Shown piece after piece: positions 24,746 to 35,278 of a stretch of DNA of 64,000 nucleotides. The position numbers and the translations under genes are program-made. Below the pieces are notes generated by a model. That model did no database searches. It had not been told where the DNA came from and saw only the letters and a list, made by a program, of their open reading frames with translations. This DNA is from Gnetum montanum. Its lineage: Eukaryota > Streptophyta > Gnetopsida > Gnetales > Gnetaceae. Within the stretch, counting starts at the first letter, position 1. Each line of letters begins with the position of its first letter. The stretch spans positions 1,018 to 65,017 of the forward strand of contig MNCI01009318.1 of NCBI GenBank assembly GCA_015680685.1, written 5' to 3'.

Positions 24746-26187
24746 TTGGCCCCTCTTTGTTGATGCTTGGAGGAATAGACCCAAGAAGCGTCGACAAAGA
24801 AGTGCAAAACACCACAAGCAACTTGATAAAGACATTTCCCGCCGTCACTTGACGAGACATCATCGCACCGTGTTCATAGTACATGGGATCAGGTAAGTGA
24901 AATTTGTAACTGGTGGGAGGAAAGAGATCGTGGGGATTGACAACTACTGGAGGAATTGTGCTATGAACAGGGAATGCTTGGGTATGTGGCATGCTAATTC
25001 GTATCAATAGCCGGGATTTTAGCAGACTCGGAGTGCAGACACGTGATGTGCGTCCCTTGGCGGAACAAGGCTCTTGGTTAGTGTTCAAGAGAATTTGTTG
25101 GTGAGGCCAAAGCTACGGGAGGATGCATTACATTCTTTGGGAGAACAGGGCCCATGTTTAATGTTCAGAGGGAACCTGTTGGCGAGGAGCCAAAGCCATG
25201 CAACTGGGTGCTTCCTGACCGATTTGGACATGAGTGCTTGGTTTTGAGACAACTACCTTCCCACCTAGGGTTTGTATGGAAAGTGCCAGCATTTTTTTTT
25301 CACGTTGATCTTATACTCATGCTTAGGTGTTAGGCTATGTGTCACAACTACTATAACGTGTTGCAGTGTGCCACACTGTGCTCGGTTGTTTTGAATGTAC
25401 TGGATGTGTCCAGAGTGTGGCTGAATAGAATGCATTAGTGAAGGGATAGGGAATTTTATCGATGGACGGGGATATACTGGTGAATAGTTTGATTTAGTCT
25501 CACTGGGTATGCTGTGAATGCTGTCTTATCTTGCTACTTATGACGAAATGCATTCTTGTGCGAAACTTCTGGGTGTCATCCTGTAAACAAAACTTCGAGG
25601 AGACAAGAAAAATCATAAGTGAATAGATGAGCTTAGACTTACACGGCGACCGATGGCACAGAGATGCTAAAGGATGGCAAGCACTATATGTAGATGACAG
25701 CAGTATTGATAAGGGCAATTGATGGCGAGCAATGCAGTGAAGCTGATGGATGATCATGGCGGTGGATTGATGTGTCGGAGGTGAACTTGCCAGTTTATAG
25801 TCTTGGCAGACTATCATGGGTTAGTTTTATGTCATAACCCATCGGACATTGCCTGTTTAGCGTCGTGGCGGACGTTACATTGCCAATTTCTAGTCTTAGC
25901 AGACTATGGAGAGATAAGCTAGTTTATAGTCTTAGCGGACCCTGTGGTATCAGTTTATAGTCGTAATTCTTAGACTTTTCTGTGGTATTAGTTTATAGTC
26001 GTAATTCCAGGACTTTTCTGTGGTATCAGTTTATAGTCGTAATTCCAGGACTTTTCTGTGGTATCAATTTATAGTCATAATTCTAGGACTTTTCTATGGT
26101 ATTAGTTTATAGTCGTAATTCCAAGACTTTTCTGTGGTATCAGTTTATAGTCGTAATTCCAGCACTTGCACGTACCTGAGTTTATGT
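24746..26187 (-). other. Element C 3' region: polypurine tract, conserved block, minisatellite
   Basis: The polypurine tract is at 24746-24758 (sense AAAGAGGGGCCAA). A block beside it (24770-24860) is well conserved in B and E. From about 25795 to 26165 come repeats reading GTGGTATCAGTTTATAGTCGTAATTCCAGGACTTTTCT in roughly 38-bp units (six or more), just after the integrase stop in sense. No protein gene is supported in this 1.4 kb. Confidence 0.75.
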
Positions 26188-29100
26188 TCAGACGTAGAAT
26201 GGTTTTAGGTATAAATGATTTGTTGGATTGGCAAACTCATTTCCTTCCATGTCGGCGAGCTTGAATGCACCATTATTGAATGCTTTGATGACCATGTAAG
26301 GCCCTTCCCAGTTGGCTGAGAATTTATCCGGGTGTTCCCGAACGGCTTTAAGCACAAGGTCACCTTCTTTGATAGGGCGCTTGTTGATGTCGTGTCGATG
26401 TCGCTATTGTTGTTGCTTTTGGTACCATTTGATTTGGTCGAGTGCGCGCACGCATTCTTCTTCCACCAAATCGAGGTCAATGATGCATAGATTATTATTT
26501 TGCTCGTCGTCGAGGAGTCCGAAGAGTGTGATCCTTAATGATGGTACCTGTAATTCCAGAGGTAAAACAACTTCTAAACCGTAAACGAGACTATATGGCG
26601 TTTTACCTGTTGACGTTCGATGTATGGTGCGGTATGCCCATAATGCGTAGATTAATTGCTTGTGCCATTTCCTTTGCTCTGGGTTAGCATTTTCTTAAGT
26701 ATTGTAATGATCGTCTTATTTTTTGATTCTGCTTGCCCATTGCTCTGAGGGTAGTAAGGGGAGGAAAACGAGTGTTTGATCCCTAGACTGTCACAAAAAG
26801 TTTGGGTTTCGGCACTACTGAACTGTGGCCCGTTATCAGTGATAATTGTCATGGGAATGCCGAAACGGGTTACTATGTTTTCAAGGATGAAATTACACAC
26901 ATGTTTAGATGTGGTTTTTTGAAGGGGAGCTGCTTCTACCCACTTCGTAAAGTATTCTGTTGCGGTTATAATGGAATTGTACCCCGCAGAAGATGAGGGT
27001 GTTATTGGGCCGATAAGGTCCAATCTCCACTTTTGAAAAGGCCATGTTATTTTCGCTGTGTGCAATTCGTTTGGTGGTACATGTATTAAGTTACTATGCT
27101 TTTGGCAAGTGTCACATTTTTTAACCTTGGAGAGACAATCATATTCCATATGCAACCAATAATAGCCTAATCGTCTTATTTTCGTGGCCATGGCTTTTGG
27201 CACTATGTGTCCTCCGCATAGCCCCTCATGTACCTGATCAACAATTGTTTGGGCATCAATACTACTGACGCATGTTAGTAGTATGCCTTCGTAGGATCTA
27301 CGACACAGTGTGTCGCCTACCAAGGTGTACTCCCTAGAACGTTTTTGTACAGCGTCCTTTTGTGCATTCATTAGATGTCGCGGTGCTTCACCGTGTAGAA
27401 GGTATTCTTTTATATCATCATACCATTCTACCGCGTGTGTTGTACTAACAGATGCAATTGGTAACGCATTAAGGGTGTCGGTGATTGGTTCAGCGTAACT
27501 AGTTATGGAGCTTGGCAACGTGTGAAACATGTCAGGTGAGATATTCAATGCTAAGGTTGCAAACGCATCTGCAATAGTATTGTCATTTCTAGAAACATGT
27601 TGCACGTCCGTACTTTCGAATTGCCCTATTAAGTGTTTCGCCAAATCGCAGTATGGTTGTAAATGTTGAGCTTTACATATGTAGACTTCTGTGACTTGGT
27701 TTAGGACTAGTTGTGAGTCGCCTCTGACTACTAGTCATGTGATGTCTGAAGCTAGCGCTGCCGCGAGACCTCTAAGGAGACCTTCGTACTCTGCTATGTT
27801 ATTCGTACAATGAAAGTGGAAGCGGTAGGCAAAGGGTCGGATCTCCCTGGAGGGATAGGTAATGACAGCGGCAACACTTCCTCCTCAAGAGGTGGATGCT
27901 CCATCAAAGTTTAAAGTAGCATCATAGTCCTCGTGCACTGTATCTATTGTGTTTACATTTCCATCCGGGAATTCTGGCTCTATAATCGCTTGGTCATGCG
28001 TTGGTGATGCGGCCATCTAATTTGCTATGGCTTGACCCTTGATCGATGATTGCGCTATGTAGTGCAGGTCAAACTCAGCTATCATGGCTTTCCATCGGGC
28101 TATCCGACTCGTTTTGTAGATGTTTCCTGTTATAGCTCTCAGCACATTGTCCTTGCAAATTATGTAAACCTGGCTACGGAAGAGATAATGTTGCCACTTT
28201 CTTAAAGAAAAGACCAAAGATAAACATGACCTCTCCATGTCATTGTACCTTTTTTTGTGGGCAACTAATGCGTAGCTCAAGTAATACACAGGGACTTCGG
28301 TTCCTTCATCTTGTTTCTGGCAAAGCATAGACGCGATTGACGATTCCGAAGTGGCAAGGTAGATGTAGAACGGTTTATCATTTTGGGGTGGATAAACTAT
28401 AGGTAGTTGGGCAAGTGCTGTTTTGATGCTTTTGAATGCTTCTTGGCACTGCGGAGTCCATTCAAAATGGGCATTTTTACGTAATAGATGATTCAAAGAT
28501 CTGAGTTTGTCCGTCAATTTTTCTACAAAGCGCCTGATAAATTGTAGTCTACCTTGCAAACCTTGAAGTTCGGTAAGGTTGCTCGGGGGTTTCAGGTTTG
28601 TTATGGCTTTAACCTTATCGGGGTCTACTCGTATCCCTGCTTTAGAGGCTATGAATCCTAGCATTTTTCCTGTTTTGACCCCAAAGACACACTTTTTTGG
28701 GTTAAGTCTTAGTTCATACTTTAACGCTTTAAGACTAAGTCAAGGTCTTGTACATGCTATTTGGTCGTTTTTGACTTAACTACGATATCATCCACATAAT
28801 CGTTGAGCAACCGTAGCATATAATCACTAAAGATAAACGTCATGGCTCTTTGATATGTGGCCCCTACGTTCTTGAGACCGAAGGGCATCATGGTGTAACA
28901 AAAAGTTCCCCATGGGGTCATAAAGGTTGTCCGCAGTTGGTGTTCCGGGTTGATGCGTATTTGGTTGTATCCTGAAAAACCATCCATAAAAGACAGCAAG
29001 GCATGTCCGGTAGTCGAATCAACTAGTTGGTCGATGCTGGGTAGGGGAAAGTCATCTTTTATGGTTACTACGTTTAGATCTCGGAAGTCAAGGCATAAGC

Positions 29101-29692
29101 GAATGCTTCCGTTTTTCTTCGGGACGATTACCATGTTTGACACCCACTCGGCGTAATCAACGGCCCGAATGAAACCAACTTGGTAAAGCTTGGTGATCTC
29201 ATTACGAACTGCCAATGCCACTTCGAGTCTAACTTTTCGTGCCTTCTGTTTTACCAGTCTTAGTTTGGGGTCGAGGATAATATTGTGTTGGACAATTCTA
29301 GGGTCTAGCCTGGGCATGTCCGTATAGGACCAAGCGAATGCTTTCATGTTTTCCCTAAGTATGTTCTCAATGTCTTTTGCTAGTTGTGGTGGCAGTGATG
29401 TGCTTAATTTTAATACTTTGATTTCCCCATCAGGCATGGTAATGGGGGTTTCAGCTAATGGGTCTTCGCTAATGTTTTTGGCCTCTATGTCAAGGAATGT
29501 CGTCGTACCTTCATAATCGTCTGTGGTTTGCCATGTTGAGGCTATGAACATGTCATTCGTTGGTGAATCTAAGTTGATGCAGTTTACATTAATGTTCCAC
29601 GTGATGTGGCCGTATGATCCATCGATGATCAATGGCGCGGTTAAATGAGGGCAGTCCATTGAGCTTGCTCCTGCCAATAAATGGAGAGCCAT
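26188..29692 (-). pseudogene. pol: Element C pol: RT, RNase H, second RNase H, integrase
   Basis: One of the best-preserved pols here. It starts at MALHLLAGASSMDC (29692). RT is at about 29310-28590 (VSNMVIVPKKNGSIRLCLDF, FSGYNQIRI, YVDD). The first RNase H is at 28560-28030 (MERSCLSLVFSLRKWQHYLF). The second RNase H is at 27960-27560 (NFDGAS, NNIAEYEGLLRGLAAAL, RGDSQLV, NTIADAFATLA). Integrase runs from 27420 to about 26640 with the HHCC finger (HEGLCGGH, CDTCQKH), first Asp in LDLIGPI, second in TDNGPQF and Glu in NGQAESKNK. A frameshift follows near 26650; the C-terminal module ends KPFYV at the stop at 26188. Stops include one after LASDIT in the second RNase H. No chromodomain is seen, as expected for Tat. 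Confidence 0.92.
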
Positions 29693-30327
29693 GTGAGCAA
29701 AGGGGGAGGATTGTTTTGTGTCTTTTAGTAAAACTATGTGTACGTGTATGATGGTGGATTATCATCACACCTGGACGCATGGCAGTTTAAGGCCATACCG
29801 GGTCATCACCGGATGGGGAAATGGCAGTTTAAGGCCGTACCGGGCCACCATGGTGGTTTAAACCAGCGTAAACGTGTAAAATGGGATCCATGGAGAGACC
29901 AGGACGTAATAATCTCTATTTTTAATTAATTTTAAATTAATTTTATCACTTTTGGGCAAATTTTGGTGAAAAAAATAAGCAAAAAAGACAAAAGGTCAAA
30001 AGAAACGAAGCAACGGCGGCGTAAGCGGTGGCGGCGTCAGTGTCAGCGTCATCAGAGCACTATATAAAGGAACGGGGGGGGTCCATTTGTTTCTTACTTT
30101 GAAAGCAACATCGTAAGCGACAGAGCGCCATCTGCTAAAGCGTAAGCGTAAGCGTAAACCTACCTCCCAGCGTAGATGCCAACGAGAGACCCTAGCGTAG
30201 ACGCCTAAGATTAAACCCCAGCGTAGACGCGGAGTGCCTTAGCGTAGACGCCGAAGAGTAAACCTGCGAGTGGTAGTGTCGACAGTTGCTCAGCGTAAAC
30301 TTACATCGACAGCGTAGACTATCCGAG
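29693..30327 (+). promoter_or_regulatory. Antisense promoter and leader of element C, with minisatellite
   Basis: The interval separates the RT start from antisense exon 1. From about 29780 to 29860 are GGCAGTTTAAGGCCGTACCG units. An AT-rich block (29915-29950) follows, then CGTCAGYGTCA words. A plus-strand TATA box, TATATAAA, is at 30061-30068, followed by a G-run and a pyrimidine-rich start region and then AGCGTAAGCG-rich leader up to the ATG at 30328. E has the same order at 50861-51593. Confidence 0.75.
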
Positions 30328-33300
30328 ATGGGCAAGGGGAAGTGGAGGGCCATGGAAGGAAGGGTCCTGACCTGACCTTTGCAGAAGAGATGGAAGCCAT
30401 GCTGCACGGCCTACCCAGGCCGAAGATCCCATCGTGGCCCATGACGTCCCATAGGTAGGCTCTGATTCCTTCCTTTGTTGTTGTTTCTGTGCTATTTTTT
30501 TTGTTTTCAGCGTAGACGGTCTTGGCGTATACGCTGAGCATAGAAGGTTTTCAGCATAAGGGTTTTCGGCATATACGCCGAGCGTAACTGTAAAGCGTAG
30601 GCAGTTTTATTGGCAAAATGTTTGTCAGCGTAATTTATTTATCGTTCTGTTTACGACGTATACGCCGAGGGTTTGCTCAGCGCATGCGCTAGGTGAACGC
30701 GATTACCTTTACAGCCTTGACTCAATTTTCATGTCTCTGGCGTAGACTATTTACGTTGAAAGTGAACTTGGGCGTACACGCCAAGGGTTTGCTCAGCGTA
30801 TACGCTATACTTGAATGGGTTCAGGCGTCAGCGTAAAGCAGATTGTTGTCAGTGTAGACGCTAAGTTGGCTAGCGTATATGCTAAGTTTGAATTGCATAT
30901 TTACACTGTGTTGGTCGGTGTATACGCTCTATATGTGGCGTATATGCTGAGTTTTAAGTTATGCTTTTTATGCGACGTGCTGGTCTTGTGGGCGTATATG
31001 CTGGTTTATGCGGCATATACGCTGAGTTTTAAGAGTTAGAAAATTTTCAATTTTTAAGCATTGATCCATAATGTGATTTTCATCTTTCGGGCTATTTCGA
31101 AGCATAGCTGATTGATTGTAACATCGCGATTGGTTGTAGGGATAGCAAACGTTTCCTTATTGTCGTTAAACTCGTCGGGGTATTATCATGGGTTGGCTCT
31201 GTTGAGGATGGCGATGCTCCCACAGATCTAACTGTGAATGACAACGGGGTTTGGTTCTGGGGAGGCACATGTGGGTTTCTGTCCTTCCTGTTGGACAACT
31301 TTGGGGTGGCCATCTGGGCAGACTTTGATGAGGTGACTGCACGGAGTGTGCTTGAGGAGATGCTGCTGGGGGCTACAGAGGGTGTCATGGTTTTTATACA
31401 GGACATTGACGAGGGGCCTTTTATTAACGAAGATGGCACTACCCGCGGGCCCCGTGACACACGCCCATTAACGCGCATGTGGGTATTATTGCCGCAGGGG
31501 CTGGATTATCTAAACAATACATTGTTCATAGCTGCTCGTGCATATACATTATTCCAGAACCCTCCCGGCACAGTGTATCGAGTGGCCAGGTAAGCATGTT
31601 TCAGTTTACTGTTTTCCTTTCGCTATCCAATGTTCATTTCTTGTTTTGACTCATGTTTGCCTATAGGCTGAAGACCAACACTGATGGGACACTCATTGAG
31701 GATGAGGGATTAGCCCTTGCTCGCACTGCTCTGGAAGCATTTATGAAGGGCCCCACTCTTCGTGGGACCATGCTGGGTCAAACGAAGGGTTCGATGGTCC
31801 ATTTTCATAAACAGTTCTCCAGAGCATTTGCGATGTGCAAGGCTCGTGGGTGGCTGCATGAAGACTGGACTGACAATGGGCCAATTTTCTCTCGTGATCT
31901 TGGCAACACGTCTAGATCTACCACGGACGGTAAATGATAACACTTCCTAGATATGTTAGTGGGCTTACCTGATTGTTTTGATTTACGCTGATACAACAAC
32001 TTTACATTGCTTTTACAGTTAATATACCTTCTAGTGAGGATCCGGTGACCACCGGACGAACCGAGACGACTTTGTCAATGAAGTTCGGAGGGGTGGCTAA
32101 GGCCCAGAAGTGGTTGCGGAATCGTGCTCCTCCATCTCTCGCTCGTTGCCTAGATGATGCTAGGCTCATGGAGCTTTTTATGACGTCGAGTCCTGATGTT
32201 TCCATTGGGGAGATGATCGGGATTGTGGACTCCTTTAATGAGTCTATCACATACTACAGCACCCGGATTAAGGGTGTGAAGGTAGTTTTCCATCTGTTTC
32301 CTGAGTTCTTTTCAAACCTATTTGGTGTACCAGCAGATGGCTTGAATGTAGTGTTAGAAAGAGCTCATAAAGAGCTTCAAATGATCCGGGAATTGGAGGA
32401 TTGGCTTGGTGTAGCTAAAGGTACCAAGGGATTCCCGATGCAGGGGAAGGTGAAGGTTGTAGAAGTGAACGAACTATATCCCTTGTTCAGAGCACGGGTA
32501 TTCCCTAAAACACTTTCCCAGGTGAGGTGCCTTGGGGTTGAGGCTGTTCGTGTTATGCGAACTATTTTGGAAACAGGGATACGATTCAACTAGGCTAGAT
32601 TTTTATTGCCGGGCATGCACAAGGAGATAGTGTGATTGCGCTCGAATGTCGAGGCACAATCCCATTTCACCTTTGCATTCTTCGTCGTTTTGCCGAGTTC
32701 CTGGTAGTTCGCGTAGATAACAAGTTTGTCCTGCGGGATCGGGGTCAACTATCCCGCTCGTGGATTCATCACTTGTATGACACAACCAAATCCCAAGATG
32801 CACCTAAAGGTATCGATGAATCCGTTTCTGTTACTACAGGAGGATCATCTGGCGGTTCAATCGATGAGCTGCCTTATACTGCTAGAAGGGCAGAACGGGT
32901 CATCAAAGAAACCATCGGCCAAGCTAAGGTAAAGCTAAAGAGGCCTGAGCGCTCAGCTGAGGACATTTCCGGTGTGAGCCAGCCACGCGTGAAGCGGATA
33001 CGCTTCAAGATGCCTGGTGAGCGGAACTCACCTGCTTATTGCTTTAGCATTTTCATTTCATTTATAACTTTCACCTCAATCGCTTACGTGTCGTTGATAT
33101 ATATTCTTTTTTCTTTGGCTTGATTTTTAAAACAGTAAGGAAGCAGGCTTTAGAGACGATCATGGAGGATGAGGAAACTCATACGGAGAAGAACAACGAG
33201 GAGGAGCATACAGAAATGAGTCAAGGTGGCGGGACAGACAAGTTACGGGAGAAGACCACGGGAACTGAGCCATTGGACAACCAAGGCAGTGTTGACCAAA

Positions 33301-34708
33301 TGTTCCGCAGTTTTCTTCAAGGGGATTTGGATTTAGGCACTCCCCCAGGGGACGACAAAGGGCACGGTACATTTTTCCTTTTATACTGTTTCGATTTTTC
33401 CTATCAATTGTCCCTTTTGTGGTTTATATTTTTGTTTATTTTTTATGTGTTTTGTCCAGATGAAGGTAGCGAGACCAGAATGGTGCGTTTGGATGTACCA
33501 ATGAAGATGGTTCCCCCTGAGAGGACCACTGAGGTTAGTTCTTCCCGTACCCGTGAGCCACTTATTTGGTCAAAAATGCCAAGCAAGATGGAGTTTGTGG
33601 CTAGCATCGCGGAGGAATTCATTGAACGGATCCAAGAAGCCCACCCTAGTATAGGTATGAATCACTTAAATATTTGGAGCTTCGCATCTTACTTATATAG
33701 TTTTTGACATTTGTATTTTTCGCATGGGTAGGTGCTAAACTGAGATGGGATCCCTCGGAAAGCGTTAGCATGGAAAGCCTAACCACACTCTCCCTCGAAG
33801 TGGAGCAGGTGCCAAGGCTTGTTTATGAGGGAGTTACAGAAAGCCTTGTGCATCATGCTAAGTCATTATGGACTTGCAGGCATTCCATTGAGCAGTTGTG
33901 GTTGCAAATACAGGCAAAAGAAAAGGAAGTCTCCGAATTGTCGAAGGAACGTGATGATTTAAAGGCTCGATACGAGTTCACCGCTGCTAGACTAAGTGGA
34001 GATCGCTCTTGGCGAACATCGGAGGTTACATACACCAGGTATTGGAACCTTTTGAATCATCATGCATCACTGACTCGGAGAATGGAAGAACGCAAAGCTC
34101 AGATTGATCTCCTGAACCTTAAGTGTCAGGATTGGAAGGCGTTTGCATCTAAGGTTCGAAAGTGGGGTCAAGATGAGAAGAATCACAAACATTACTACAA
34201 GAAGTCGCTAAAAGAGGTGTCCATCGAAAAGCGGCAACTAGAAATGTTTGTGGAAGGTTTAGGTTTGCGTTCGGCCTTCGATACTTTTGCACAGAATACA
34301 ACTGTGGAAATGGAGTCACCTACAAGGGTGATCACAACTGCATCTAGGGAGGTGTCGGTTGGTGAATTTCCATTGAAACGTCCCACCTGGTCAGCTGTCG
34401 ACAAAGGAAAAACGTTGGTAGACATTGACTTAGGACTGGATGGGATAGACTGGGCCAGTGTTTCAGAGGAAGAAATCCTTCGTCAGCTAGAGTTTGGCTT
34501 AGGGGGATCTCCTACGGTAAGCATTTTGTTCTCATGGAGTTAATTTACTGGATAACGTTTAACATTTTTACATTCACTTATTCTTATGTTGGTTGTTTGC
34601 TCTCAGGGTAGAGGTGGTGATAATGCCCAAGAGGCGGGCCCTAGTGGAGCAGGCGTCCCTGATGCTGGTGGATCTAGAGAGGACGACCCTCCCACCTCGG
34701 ATGTTTAG
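30328..34708 (+). pseudogene. Antisense gene of element C (eight exons)
   Basis: Exons: 30328-30454, 31140-31589, 31667-31929, 32019-33016, 33136-33366, 33460-33654, 33732-34516, 34607-34708. All seven introns keep GT and AG. Exons 2, 3 and 5-8 have exactly the lengths in E (450, 263, 231, 195, 785, 102). Exon 1 has lost 4 nt and exon 4 a net 43 nt relative to E, breaking the frame; a TAG at 32591 replaces Trp. Exons 2-4 give conserved cores such as GVWFWGGTCGFLSFLLDNF and FSNLFGVPADGLNVV. Exon 5 is acidic (EEEHTE). Exon 7 has a coiled coil from IEQLWLQIQAKEKEVSEL to about LEMFVEGLG. The protein is unrecognised. The gene converges with sense gag-protease and diverges from RT. Confidence 0.85.
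30455..31139 (+). repeat. Intron 1 of antisense gene (C) packed with GCGTATACGC palindromes
   Basis: From about 30520 to 31025 the intron carries many GCGTATACGC, GCGTAGACGC and GCATATACGCTGAG words, the same set as in the LTR U3. The decamer is a perfect inverted repeat with a CpG at each end. Intron 1 of E (51725-52420) shows the same. Confidence 0.85.
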
Positions 34709-35278
34709 TGTTTTAATTTTGAAGTTTTTGATGTTTTTTCTTTGACTCAGATTTATATGGGAAATGTAACTTGAAAATTCTGAAACGGATGAAAACAGTT
34801 GAAACCTGTAATCATACAATGTTGTATGTAGGAAAAAAATTTTGTTGATTTTTGACTTTAGTCGTAAACATGACACAGCAATGTAAAATGTTCTGGCTTA
34901 TTTTGAGCTTGACCGCACACACGACATGATAACATAAAATGTTTTTGGGGTTTTACCTCTTTGTTTAAAGTGTAATATATCGAAGTAACTATAAATGATA
35001 CATGAAAAGGAAAGCAAAGCACGCACTAGTTTAAGGCCATATCGGGCCCCATTGTAAATGAGCAATATTTTGGGTAAAATGGATAAGTTTCTTGGTGAAC
35101 CGACCATCTCTGATCGTGGCTAGTTTTATGTCATTTGTGGACATGATAGTTTAACGTCTTTCCGGACAAGGCGTGTCGTTTAATTGTAATATTTTTCTGT
35201 ATTTTGGATTTTGTCGTAGTTTAACGTTGTTTCGGACGGATGGTAGTTTAACGTCATTTCGGATGGATGGTAATGATT
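34709..35278. repeat. Convergent spacer with AGTTTAACGTCATTTCGGAC minisatellite (C)
   Basis: 3' untranslated sequence of the antisense gene followed by degenerate AGTTTAACGTCNTTTCGGAC units (about 35020-35272), with one AGTTTAAGGCCATATCGGGCC variant at 35031. The sense gag-protease stop (35279) abuts the array directly. Confidence 0.75.

Noticed and set aside
24210-24807. Overlapping frames on both strands inside the C LTR (and equivalents at 39617-40105, 45176-45934, 61904-62624)
   Set aside because: They coincide with LTR sequence and GCGTATACGC repeats and change frame between LTR copies; no domain is visible.
26188-26400. Chromodomain at the integrase C-terminus
   Set aside because: Only a GPY-like module (WEGPYLV-type) is seen before the stop; no chromodomain aromatic cage motif follows.
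30328-34708. Antisense gene as a host gene captured once by one element
   Set aside because: The same gene lies at the same place in four copies from two subfamilies, so it belongs to the family's ancestral structure; an older capture remains possible.
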